From Paenibacillus sp. N3.4 (GTDB lineage: Bacteria > Bacillota > Bacilli > Paenibacillales > NBRC-103111): a stretch of DNA of 33,683 nt. The DNA is taken from NCBI RefSeq assembly GCF_008017805.1, contig NZ_VRTT01000079.1:1-33683 (forward strand), read 5' to 3'. A program made the translations under genes and the position numbers. This document shows, one piece after another, positions 7,365-14,596 of the stretch. A model generated the notes under the pieces. The model was not told where the DNA came from, made no database searches, and was given only the letters and a program-made list of their open reading frames with translations. How positions within the stretch are numbered: position 1 is the first letter of the stretch; each line of letters opens with the position of its first letter.

Positions 7365-8227
7365 ACAATAACCCATCCTTAGATGAATATGCGGAGTTGG
7401 AAGAGCTCCCTTATGATGAACTGCAAAATATTGAAGTAAACTTGCTTTTAGAGGGCTTGTATCAATGGTATGGTTTCGATTTTCGCCATTATGTACGATC
7501 CTCGCTGCGCAGACGAATTCTCAATCGCATAAAAGCGGAGAGGCTTCCCACGATTACCGCATTACTGGAAAAGGTGCTGCACGAACCCGGCACTTTGGAG
7601 CGATTGCTTAATGACATGTCGATTCGGGTGACGGAGATGTTCAGAGATCCAAGCTTCTTTAAAGCTTTTCGCCAACAAGTGGTTCCTGAGCTTAAGCAGT
7701 ATCCGGAGATTCGCATCTGGCATGCGGGGTGTGCCACCGGGGAAGAGGCCTATTCGATGGCCATCCTGATGCAGGAAGAGGGACTGGCTGACCGGACGAA
7801 GATATATGCAACCGATATGAACGAGAAGGCGATTGAGGCCGCCCAGAAGGGGGCTTTTCCGCTTAAGCAGATGCAAGCCTTTACGAAGAATTACTTGGAT
7901 TCCGGCGGGATCAAAGCGTTCTCCGAATACTATACAACGGACCATCAGTATGCTTATTTTCAGCCCTTGATGAAGGATAATATGATGTTTGCCCAGCATA
8001 ACTTGGTAACAGACGGGTCCTTCAATGAATTTCATGTGATTTTGTGCCGCAATGTGATGATTTATTTTGATAATGAGCTTCAGCAGCAGATACACAGCTT
8101 ATTTCATAATAGCTTGATGTCAGGTGGCTTTCTCGGCCTAGGCAAGAAGGAATCGATTATATTCGTGCCTGATGGGGTGTATTACGAAGAGTTTGTTCCG
8201 AACGATCGTATATATAGAAAAAGGTAA
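7361..8227 (+). CDS. rsbM: CheR-type methyltransferase, RsbM-like
   Basis: A SAM-dependent protein methyltransferase of the CheR fold, 288 residues from a TTG at 7361. The SAM-binding motif I reads WHAGCATGEEAYSMAI, with ATDMNEKAIEAA (motif II region) and VILCRNVMIYF near the C-terminus. The N-terminal helical domain contains SIRVTEMFRDPSFF, equivalent to CheR's NETxFFR. I choose TTG 7361 because it overlaps the kinase stop (TTGA) with AGGTGA just upstream; an ATG at 7337 is possible but has a poor site. No chemotaxis genes are nearby. In B. cereus the RsbM methyltransferase methylates RsbK and damps SigB, and the same gene pairing here supports that role. A terminator follows. Confidence 0.88.
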   Translation: MNNNPSLDEYAELEELPYDELQNIEVNLLLEGLYQWYGFDFRHYVRSSLRRRILNRIKAERLPTITALLEKVLHEPGTLERLLNDMSIRVTEMFRDPSFFKAFRQQVVPELKQYPEIRIWHAGCATGEEAYSMAILMQEEGLADRTKIYATDMNEKAIEAAQKGAFPLKQMQAFTKNYLDSGGIKAFSEYYTTDHQYAYFQPLMKDNMMFAQHNLVTDGSFNEFHVILCRNVMIYFDNELQQQIHSLFHNSLMSGGFLGLGKKESIIFVPDGVYYEEFVPNDRIYRKR

Positions 8228-8230
8228 ATG

Positions 8231-8284
8231 AACCGCTTAACAGGCAGATGAGGCCCTTCTCTCATCGCTGATAAGCGGTTTTTT
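8231..8284 (+). terminator. Rho-independent terminator after rsbM
   Basis: Outer stem AACCGCTTA (8231-8239) with TAAGCGGTT (8272-8280), inner ATGAG/CTCAT pairing, followed by a T-run. It ends the rsbK-rsbM unit. Confidence 0.85.
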
Positions 8285-8301
8285 GTTGTACGGATGAAAT
8301 T

Positions 8302-8328
8302 GTTTCAGCCGCACAGCGGAACGGTTAA
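8302..8328 (+). promoter_or_regulatory. Candidate SigB-type promoter of the DUF1003 gene
   Basis: GTTTCA (8302-8307), 15-base spacer, GGTTAA (8323-8328), 44 bases before the start codon. The -35 equals that of dps; the -10 is 4 of 6 to GGGTAT but identical to the box ahead of the DUF1328 gene. Confidence 0.45.
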
Positions 8329-8372
8329 GTTAAGAGTAGATTCTATCTTTGACGCAGAAGGAAGGGAAATAT

Positions 8373-8927
8373 ATGGATAGGAAAATGAAAGATCAGGTGC
8401 CGACTGGCGAGTGCACACCGGAGAAACTCGTGGAGGAATTAGAAAATATTCCGAATAGCAGATTGGATAATGAAGTCTTAGCGAGGGTCACTGCGATGGT
8501 CAACGAGTACAAAGGACACATTAAAGCGCATCTGATTGAACAGGAAGAAAAGAAAACATCTTGGGCAGATCGTTTGGCCGATTCCATTGCTAGGTTAGGC
8601 GGAAGTTGGACTTTTATTTTATCTTTCGCCATTTTTTTGGGAGCCTGGATGCTTTTCAATTTAACGAGCTTTGCTTTTGATGAACCACCATTTATTCTTC
8701 TTAATTTAATCTTGTCCTGCATAGCGGCCTTTCAAGCACCAGTGATTCTGATGAGTCAGAATCGTCAAGCGGCCCGAGATAAGCAAGAAGCTATTCTCGA
8801 TTTTGCGATTAATTTCCGCGCGGAACAAGAGAATATAGAGATTAAGATTTTGCTTGAACGGTTGGATCAACGACTGGAAAGAATCGAACAGCAAAGCTCG
8901 TCAGGAAAGCCAAATCGCGCCCAATAA
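8373..8927 (+). CDS. DUF1003 family membrane protein
   Basis: A 184-residue inner-membrane protein of unknown function. Two hydrophobic segments (about residues 73-95, and 100-125 containing FILLNLILSCIAAFQAPVILMSQNRQA) carry the DUF1003 signature; a soluble N-terminal part and a C-terminal charged helix (KILLERLDQRLERIEQ, probable coiled coil) flank them. I use the ATG at 8373, with GGAAGGG upstream, rather than the ATG at 8349. It stands alone between terminators and a promoter and probably belongs to the stress regulon because of the GTTTCA...GGTTAA motif upstream. Confidence 0.85.
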   Translation: MDRKMKDQVPTGECTPEKLVEELENIPNSRLDNEVLARVTAMVNEYKGHIKAHLIEQEEKKTSWADRLADSIARLGGSWTFILSFAIFLGAWMLFNLTSFAFDEPPFILLNLILSCIAAFQAPVILMSQNRQAARDKQEAILDFAINFRAEQENIEIKILLERLDQRLERIEQQSSSGKPNRAQ

Positions 8928-8961
8928 GAATGGCAGCTCACAGCATAATTGGCTAAAGCAT

Positions 8962-8987
8962 GTTTCATTACTAGGCGAAGTGGTTAA
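8962..8987 (+). promoter_or_regulatory. Candidate SigB-type promoter of the DUF1328-yflT unit
   Basis: GTTTCA (8962-8967), 14-base spacer, GGTTAA (8982-8987), 52 bases before the DUF1328 start. Same boxes as the promoter at 8302-8328. Confidence 0.45.
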
Positions 8988-9039
8988 TAGATGACATAGC
9001 AGAAACAACTAAAACGAAAGTGAAGAAAGGGTGTTGTAC

Positions 9040-9204
9040 ATGTTAGGTTGGGCGATTATGTTTCTGATCATTGCACTTGTTGCCGGCGTCTTCGGATTTT
9101 TCGGAATTGTATCCGCAGCTGTCGGGATTGCCAAAGTCTTGTTCTTCGTGTTCCTGATTATGTTCGTTGTCTCCCTGATCTTCGGCAGACGAAGAAGCTT
9201 GTAA
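9040..9204 (+). CDS. Small DUF1328-type membrane protein
   Basis: A 54-residue, almost entirely hydrophobic protein starting MLGWAIMFLIIALVAG and ending in the basic tail GRRRSL. Two closely spaced membrane helices (about 4-25 and 29-48) match the DUF1328/YtjA family, found widely in bacteria and often stress-induced, with no known biochemical function. GAAGAAAGGG lies upstream as a ribosome binding site. It is 57 bases ahead of the YflT-like gene and probably cotranscribed with it from a SigB-like promoter. Confidence 0.8.
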   Translation: MLGWAIMFLIIALVAGVFGFFGIVSAAVGIAKVLFFVFLIMFVVSLIFGRRRSL

Positions 9205-9261
9205 GGGGAGGTTAAAGTCATTGTAACAACCCATAACCCATTCGAAAGAGGAGGAATTACC

Positions 9262-9642
9262 ATGAGTACTTATACAAGAGTGAGTGTAACATCGAATATT
9301 CAGGAGGCGCAGGATAAGGTACAGCAATTGTACAGAGAAGGCTTCGCACGAGACCATATTTATGTCCTGACTCATAGTGCTGAAGGTACAGATTTCGTAG
9401 CTAACTACACGGGTGCAGAGCAAATTACTATGGCTGAAGAAGGTGTGATTACAGCGGTAGCTAATCTGTTCCGTTCTCGCGGGGATGAACTGCGGGCCAA
9501 AATGAGGGCTCTGGGCGTTCCTGAGGTAGAAGCTGGCCGGTTGGAGAGCGAGCTGAATAGAGGCAAAATCCTCGTTCTGGCTACCCCTTCGAATGAGGCC
9601 AAAGATTACAGTGGCGAGGAGTTCCAACGTACGATTCTATAA
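9262..9642 (+). CDS. YflT-type general stress protein
   Basis: A 126-residue soluble protein of the heat-induced/general stress YflT (GS17M) family. The N-terminus shows the characteristic pattern of a sequence-specific 'scrambling' phrase followed by REGFARDHIYVLTH, a ferredoxin-like beta-alpha-beta start, and a C-terminal strand GKILVLA. It starts at ATG behind GAGGAGGAAT. YflT is SigB-controlled in B. subtilis and B. cereus, which agrees with the island. It probably shares the upstream SigB-like promoter with the DUF1328 gene and ends at a strong hairpin. Confidence 0.85.
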   Translation: MSTYTRVSVTSNIQEAQDKVQQLYREGFARDHIYVLTHSAEGTDFVANYTGAEQITMAEEGVITAVANLFRSRGDELRAKMRALGVPEVEAGRLESELNRGKILVLATPSNEAKDYSGEEFQRTIL

Positions 9643-9652
9643 CGAAACGCAA

Positions 9653-9681
9653 AAAAGAGACCCTTCGCGGGTCTCTTTTCT
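9653..9681. terminator. Bidirectional terminator between yflT-like and ydjO-like genes
   Basis: Stem GAGACCC (9657-9663) with GGGTCTC (9669-9675), loop TTCGC, flanked by A-run and T-run, so it works for both convergent genes. Confidence 0.85.
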
Positions 9682-9686
9682 TGGGA

Positions 9687-9887
9687 TTATCGTCTGCTGC
9701 TGGTGTTCGACAACGTGGGGAGCATCTTTAAGTCCTTAACCATAGATGATTGACAAATCGGGCATACCGGACTTTCATCAAAAGAGAAGTTATCTCTCAT
9801 CCAGCAAGAGCACTGCTCTGTGCTGCATGTCCATATGCTGGTTTGTTCTTCGGGGACAGGTTCCAATGATTTCTTTGAAAAATACAA
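9687..9887 (-). CDS. Small zinc-ribbon protein, YdjO-like cold-inducible family
   Basis: A 66-residue protein with four cysteines arranged as CxxxxC...CxxC (WTCSTEQCSCW near residue 20, VCPICQSSM near residue 42) and an RDNF-SFDESP stretch, the pattern of YdjO, a cold-inducible small protein of B. subtilis. It starts at TTG 9887, with a perfect AAGGAGG 7 bases upstream; no ATG is available. It lies 64 bases downstream of a cold-shock protein gene on the same strand with no hairpin between, so the two are likely cotranscribed. Its function is unknown; zinc binding is inferred from the cysteines. Confidence 0.8.
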   Translation of the reverse strand: MYFSKKSLEPVPEEQTSIWTCSTEQCSCWMRDNFSFDESPVCPICQSSMVKDLKMLPTLSNTSSRR

Positions 9888-9951
9888 TCGAACGCCTCCT
9901 TGTCATAGTAGACTCAGACTCGCAAGCAGCTAACGCATATGTGAAGAAGGA

Positions 9952-10152
9952 CTACAGCTTAACTACTTGTTCAGCTTGTGGTCCGCGGTTGCCTTGAACA
10001 ACTTCAAATTGCACGCGTTCACCTTCATCCAAGCTCTTGTATCCTTCGCCGGTAATGGCACTGAAGTGGACGAATACATCTTTACCGCCTTCAATTTCAA
10101 TAAACCCAAAACCTTTTTCCGCATTAAACCATTTCACTGTTCCTGTTTCCAT
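9952..10152 (-). CDS. Cold-shock protein (CspA/CspB family)
   Basis: A 66-residue OB-fold nucleic-acid chaperone that binds single-stranded RNA/DNA. Both RNA-binding motifs are intact: KGFGFIE (RNP1) and VFVHFSAI (RNP2), followed by EGERVQFEVVQGNRGPQA. The start is the ATG at 10152 with GGAGGT about 10 bases upstream; the open frame extends further but the N-terminal addition is not family-like. The leader between 10153 and about 10300 has no gene, and long leaders are usual for cold-regulated csp mRNAs. The letter (B, C, D) cannot be assigned. Confidence 0.95.
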   Translation of the reverse strand: METGTVKWFNAEKGFGFIEIEGGKDVFVHFSAITGEGYKSLDEGERVQFEVVQGNRGPQAEQVVKL

Positions 10153-10346
10153 GTATAAAAAAACCTCCAACCATAATTTGTGCCTGCGGGTAACAGCTGT
10201 TGTTGCAATTTGATCTCGATAGCTTGTTAACGCAGCTTTGATAATATATCCAATTTTGGGGGAGCTTATTCCACTTTTATGCAAAATTCATTTTTAGGAA
10301 TGATGCTGCCCTGAAAAACGAACGAGTAAAGACATAAAGTAAGGGG

Positions 10347-10394
10347 AAAAGCTCGCCCCTCATAGGTCCTTTGGGACAGTGAGGGCGAGCTTTT
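10347..10394 (-). terminator. Terminator of the first lipoprotein gene
   Basis: Long hairpin: AAAAGCTCGCCC(C)TCA (10347-10362) with TGAGGGCGAGCTTTT (10380-10394), plus an inner GTCC/GGAC pairing. It sits just after the stop at 10440 on the minus strand. Confidence 0.8.
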
Positions 10395-10439
10395 GGCTTA
10401 ATCAAGCTTTATGGAATGGTAAAGAAGTTCGTTGCATGG

Positions 10440-12041
10440 TTAGTCTCTTGTAATGGTTACACTGCTGCTATCGTCGTCGAAGCTAACCTTGCAGCCTAAT
10501 GTCTCAGCTATAAAGCGAAGCGGTACAAACGTTGAACCTTGCTTAATAATAGGAGCGCTGTCCAGTTGGACAGGAGAACCGTTTACCGTTGCTGTTTTGC
10601 TGTTTACGGCCAATGAGATGATGGTATCGGTGACCCCATCTTTGACTGTAATTTGCTTTGATTTCTCGTCCCATTTAATTTCTGCTCCTAGCTTCTCAGA
10701 GATGAAGCGGACGGGCAGCATCGTTATTTTATCCTCATTGATATAAGGATGACTTGCACCGAAGTAGTATTCCAAATAGGGGTCATCGTCCGTGTTGTCA
10801 ACGATAAGGTGAATTTCTTTTTTGGTAACTTTCAAATCTTCTCGTAGCGTTTTATAGAACCTGGAGTCTTTGTTGAAGTTACTTAGGATGGAACTGCTCG
10901 TGATTGTTGTTGGATCTATGTTGAAAACGCCGCCGGAAACATCGATGCGATCCGCCTTAACAGGTTTATTAATGTTCCACACTTCATTGTTATAAGTGAA
11001 TTTGAGTGCTTTCACGCCGGAGCTAACATTCGTAATCGGGATCGACAACTCCGTACGCACCTTACGAATCTGTTTGTCGGAGTCAATGAAGAGATCCGTT
11101 TGGAGCGTCGTTTGCTCGCTGAGCAAGGCTTTCGCTTGGGCATCGGTTGGAGAGGCAAACGTATCCTTCATATTTTTATCCCAATCCAGAAGGGCCTTGG
11201 CTAGAAATTCATGCAAGGTTGTATAAACAAACTCCACTGCTAACGTTTTATTATTTAGGTAAGCCGACATCAAATCAGGCATAACAGAATTCATCTCGCT
11301 GTTGAACGCAGAGGCTTTCATTTGCTCTTTGATGACGGGAATCAACACATCATAGAATTGACCGATCAATTCTTTCATTCCCTTTTCATCAGCTACGATG
11401 TTAGTCAGAAAGGCTTTCAAAAGATCAACGAATTCACTTCCGTTTATTTCTAAGTGGGCTTTTTGCAAGGATAGCGTTTCATTGTACACTTGCTCCGATA
11501 CGGAGGATACAGAGAAATGCGCCGGATTCGGAGCGTTCGTTATGAAAAATTTAAGGAGTGCGGGCTGTAACTCTGTTCCTTTTTGAAAGAGCTGTTTCTG
11601 AATATCTTCCGATAAAGCAGCTGCGGAGGACCCGGATTGCAGTGCCAAAGGGTCAAAGACGAGCGGTTTTTTGGCCCCATCGATATGTATAATGATTTTG
11701 TTTCCGTCTACAACGAGCTTGAAAGGAATAGATCCTTTGCTGTATGTCAGTGCACCGTCTACAGACACATGCTGCTTATCTTGCATTTTGGCGTTATTGA
11801 GATCCAATGTAATATGGTTCAACATTTGAATCATTAACTTTTCGTCAGCCGATAAATGTGAGGTATCTCCTGCAATAATATCCATTTGGAGAGAGCTTCT
11901 GGACTCTGCGGATGTGAGGGCGGAACTATTTTGAAGAGCTTGGCTTACATCTAGTCCTTGAATAACCTGACAACCTGTTAACGCGAAAAGCATAATGACG
12001 AGTGCGGTGGCAAGCCACCATGTGAATCTCTTTCTCTGCAT
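10440..12041 (-). CDS. Lipoprotein with C-terminal copper-amine-oxidase-N-type domain (copy 1)
   Basis: A 533-residue exported lipoprotein. The signal peptide ends in a lipobox, ALTGC, with the lipidated cysteine at about residue 24. A long middle part (about 50-400) has no motif I recognise. The C-terminus (about 425-530) holds two units of the type TMLPVRFISEKLGAEIKWD and TFVPLRFIAETLGCKVSFDD, the hallmark of the copper amine oxidase N-terminal-like (stalk) domain common in Paenibacillus exported proteins; this domain does not imply amine oxidase activity. AAGGAG precedes the ATG. It is a paralogue of 12730-14295 along its whole length. It is probably cell-envelope attached; the ligand is unknown. 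Confidence 0.85.
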   Translation of the reverse strand: MQRKRFTWWLATALVIMLFALTGCQVIQGLDVSQALQNSSALTSAESRSSLQMDIIAGDTSHLSADEKLMIQMLNHITLDLNNAKMQDKQHVSVDGALTYSKGSIPFKLVVDGNKIIIHIDGAKKPLVFDPLALQSGSSAAALSEDIQKQLFQKGTELQPALLKFFITNAPNPAHFSVSSVSEQVYNETLSLQKAHLEINGSEFVDLLKAFLTNIVADEKGMKELIGQFYDVLIPVIKEQMKASAFNSEMNSVMPDLMSAYLNNKTLAVEFVYTTLHEFLAKALLDWDKNMKDTFASPTDAQAKALLSEQTTLQTDLFIDSDKQIRKVRTELSIPITNVSSGVKALKFTYNNEVWNINKPVKADRIDVSGGVFNIDPTTITSSSILSNFNKDSRFYKTLREDLKVTKKEIHLIVDNTDDDPYLEYYFGASHPYINEDKITMLPVRFISEKLGAEIKWDEKSKQITVKDGVTDTIISLAVNSKTATVNGSPVQLDSAPIIKQGSTFVPLRFIAETLGCKVSFDDDSSSVTITRD

Positions 12042-12156
12042 ATTCGAATCTACTCCTTAGGTTTAATAGATCATATAAAATGACGCTGATAGATTATACG
12101 CACGCATTGAAGAAATGATGCGGAAATCAGTAAAAATTTGCAAGCGATGGAAATAG

Positions 12157-12203
12157 AAAAAAAGCTCGCTCCTCGTCAATCCGAAGACTGAAGAAGGCGA
12201 GCT
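12157..12203 (-). terminator. Terminator of the His/Gln-rich gene
   Basis: Stem AGCTCGC (12163-12169) with GCGAGCT (12197-12203), imperfect inner pairing, and a seven-T run on the minus strand (12157-12163). Confidence 0.75.
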
Positions 12204-12206
12204 CTA

Positions 12207-12608
12207 TCATAGATACAGCAGCGTAATGACAAGAAGTTCGTAAAGCACAAGCGTCAGAATTTGGTTAGAAGCGGCCTGGGAAAAGAGCGCTCTGTGCTGA
12301 CCTTGCTGAGGATGACCTGGGTAGTAATGGCCATGCGGGTTCACATGTAAGTAAGCATGCTGTCCGTCAACATGAGCAAGCACGCCCTCATGCGTGTGTC
12401 CATCGATGTTTGTAACGCGGATCGTATGACCGATGTGAGGGTGCAGCGTTCCCCATATGTGATCTCTTTGTTGTTTCAACAGAGGCTGCCAAGAGCCATC
12501 AGCTTGATAAATGACATGATGCCCTTGCTGGTGACCATACGGAACATGCTGGCCATGATGGATCGGTTGCCCCTGTTGACCTTGGTGCTGTGACGGATTC
12601 GTGTACAT
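12207..12608 (-). CDS. His/Gln-rich protein with Sm-like core and hydrophobic C-terminus
   Basis: A 133-residue protein I do not recognise by name. The first 35 residues are very rich in His and Gln (HHGQHVPYGHQQGHHVIY). The middle (about 55-92, HIGHTIRVTNIDGHTHEGVLAHVDGQHAYLHV) resembles a small beta-barrel of the Sm/spore-coat CotQ-like kind. The last 20 residues (NQILTLVLYELLVITLLYL) are hydrophobic and could insert in a membrane. GGAG precedes the ATG. It lies between two paralogous lipoproteins on the same strand and has its own terminator. Metal binding by the His-rich head and a place in the spore coat or envelope are possible but unproven. Confidence 0.7.
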   Translation of the reverse strand: MYTNPSQHQGQQGQPIHHGQHVPYGHQQGHHVIYQADGSWQPLLKQQRDHIWGTLHPHIGHTIRVTNIDGHTHEGVLAHVDGQHAYLHVNPHGHYYPGHPQQGQHRALFSQAASNQILTLVLYELLVITLLYL

Positions 12609-12729
12609 GTATTCGCTCCTTTTTCGTGCGGCTGCGTGATGCAGCAGGCAATTCGCCTAGTCTCACCACTAGCCTATTCAGCCGCTTGCAAAAGGTATAG
12701 GCTATCGCCTAATAGCGTTAAATAAGTTT

Positions 12730-14295
12730 CTAATTGCGTTTGATCGTTACTACACGAGTCAAGTCATCGAAGGAAACTTCTCCGCCCAATTGCTCAGTGA
12801 TGAAACGAATAGGAACAAAGGTTGAACCGTTATAAAGTGCAGCTGGACTTTCCAACTGGATGGGGCTGCCGTTGACCATAGCCACTTTGCTGTCCAGCGT
12901 CAGGATGATGGTCGCTCCTGTTGCTGCGTCTTTAATCGTGACTTGCTGGAGAGCCCCATTCCAGCCTACCTCTGCGCCAAGCTTTTCAGAGATAAATCTG
13001 ACTGGTACAACTGTGATGTTATCAGCGTTGATAAAAGGTTCCGGCGTATCGGAAGTGGCCCCTTGGGCACTATTCTTTAATTTTAAATGAATTTCCTTCT
13101 TCGTCACTTTCAAATCTTCTTTAAGGAGCTTGTAGAAAAGAGACTGCTTATCTAATTGGTTCAGCAGGGAATAGGTGGAAGAAGCGTCTGTTCCTACATT
13201 TACCACACCACTTGAAGTATCAATGGCAGCTGCTGTAACCAGTTTGTTAATATGCCAGGATTCACTCATATAAGATATTTTCAATGCGGATGCACCAGAC
13301 GTTGTATGGCGGAGAGGCACATTCAATTCCACTGTTTGTTTGCGAATTTGTTTATCTGCATCGATATAGAGATTTGCTTTCAAGGAGGTATCACTGTTCC
13401 AAAGATCCTGAGCAGGGAACAGGGTTGGGTCAGCAGATGAGTCACCCTTGATTACGGTGTCTAAAGAAGCAGACATATTCTCCAGAAAATCATGAATAGA
13501 AGGATAAACGAGTCCTACAGCTAGCTGCTTATTGCTCAGTAATCGCAGCGTAAAGTCAGTGGAACCGCCCTTGATCTGCTCCTCAATAACCGGTGACAGT
13601 GCCTCATACAATTGATTAATAAGTTCTTTCAGTCCAGCTTCATCAGCTAACACATTCGCTAACAGCTTTTTCAGAAGGGAGGCCAGCTCGCTTCCATTCA
13701 TCTCGATATGCGCTTGTTGAAGAGCAAGCGTCTCGCCATTCACCTTGTCTGACACAGACGTGACAGAAAGGCTCGCGGGATTAGGCAAGTTGCCCAAGAT
13801 AAGTCCGATAATTGCTGATTTCGTCTCCATTAATTTAGGACCAAGCTGACTTTGTATCGCATCGGGCAATAGCTTCGTGACCGACATATTCGTGCTGTCG
13901 AAAAGGTCGAAGACAAGGGGCTTCTTCGCTCCTTCAATACTCAAAATAAGCTTGGTGCCTTCCGATGCGAGTTTGAAGGGGATGGTGCCTTTGCCGTATG
14001 TAATCGAACCATCAGCCGATAGGTGCTGTGCATCCTGAATCTTAGCATTGGTTATGGCAACTTTCACATTTTGTAGGGCAAGCAGCGTCTGCTTCTCATC
14101 AGCAGAAAGCTTTGAAGTGTCACCGGGTACAAGTTCGAATTGCAGCGTACCTTGAGATTCCGCAGACTTCACGGCCCAGTCATTTTTGATGGCTTGCGTA
14201 ATGTCTAATCCTTGAACAGCTTGACACCCAGTCAAAACGACCATGATAACAATCGTTGCGGCAGAGATCCACCACGTACATTTCTTTTTAAACAT
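12730..14295 (-). CDS. Lipoprotein with C-terminal copper-amine-oxidase-N-type domain (copy 2)
   Basis: A 521-residue paralogue of 10440-12041. The signal peptide and lipobox (VVLTGC, cysteine at about residue 24) are followed by matching stretches (AVQGLDITQA; SAES; GAKKPLVFD; LKVTKKEIHL) and the same C-terminal repeat pair (VPVRFISEKLGAEVGWN and FVPIRFITEQLGGEVSFDD). I use the ATG at 14295: both paralogues have AAGGAG followed by 11 bases before this codon, whereas the ATG at 14328 lies upstream of that site. The two copies are separated by the His-rich gene. Function unknown; envelope location inferred. Confidence 0.85.
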   Translation of the reverse strand: MFKKKCTWWISAATIVIMVVLTGCQAVQGLDITQAIKNDWAVKSAESQGTLQFELVPGDTSKLSADEKQTLLALQNVKVAITNAKIQDAQHLSADGSITYGKGTIPFKLASEGTKLILSIEGAKKPLVFDLFDSTNMSVTKLLPDAIQSQLGPKLMETKSAIIGLILGNLPNPASLSVTSVSDKVNGETLALQQAHIEMNGSELASLLKKLLANVLADEAGLKELINQLYEALSPVIEEQIKGGSTDFTLRLLSNKQLAVGLVYPSIHDFLENMSASLDTVIKGDSSADPTLFPAQDLWNSDTSLKANLYIDADKQIRKQTVELNVPLRHTTSGASALKISYMSESWHINKLVTAAAIDTSSGVVNVGTDASSTYSLLNQLDKQSLFYKLLKEDLKVTKKEIHLKLKNSAQGATSDTPEPFINADNITVVPVRFISEKLGAEVGWNGALQQVTIKDAATGATIILTLDSKVAMVNGSPIQLESPAALYNGSTFVPIRFITEQLGGEVSFDDLTRVVTIKRN

Positions 14296-14382
14296 AAGTT
14301 CATCTACTCCTTCAATGATAATGGACATGGATAAGTAATGTTAAATGATTATACGCAATAAGAGAAAGAAGGATTCGATTCA

Positions 14383-14596
14383 TTGGTAAAATCCGTTGTT
14401 CCCTGGTTAGTATTCATGTTACCAGTTTTATACGCGGTTGTCGCTCTTTGCTGTTGGAAAAGGCTGGCTGTCGATTCCCGCATTCTATGTTGGGCTTGCA
14501 GCGATTTGTGCTGTACTTGTGGCAAGCATGCATGCTTTACTGGAATTTTTCACGACGGCCCAGGCTATTCGTCCGGTTCTCGTACATATTCGTTAG
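14383..14596 (+). pseudogene. Broken N-terminal membrane part of the HD-GYP gene
   Basis: From a TTG at 14383 (AGAAGGA upstream) frame 1 reads a hydrophobic segment, VVPWLVFMLPVLYAVVAL, then turns into a Cys-rich nonsense string. Near 14440-14450 the sense continues in the next frame: FAVGKGWLSIPAFYVG, AAICAVLVASMHALLEFF, TTAQAIRPVLVHIR, as expected for two more membrane helices, then a TAG stop at 14594-14596. The next codon continues in the same frame as the intact downstream ORF (GQRLYGEDVSLDG). One extra base plus one nonsense change would explain the break. True decay and sequence error cannot be told apart here. Confidence 0.6.

Noticed and set aside
7562..8095. 177-codon open frame on the minus strand
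   Set aside because: It lies wholly antisense to the well-supported CheR-like gene, has no ribosome binding site and no recognisable domain.
9043..9627. 194-codon open frame on the minus strand
   Set aside because: Antisense to the DUF1328 and YflT genes; composition is a shadow of their codons and no start signal is present.
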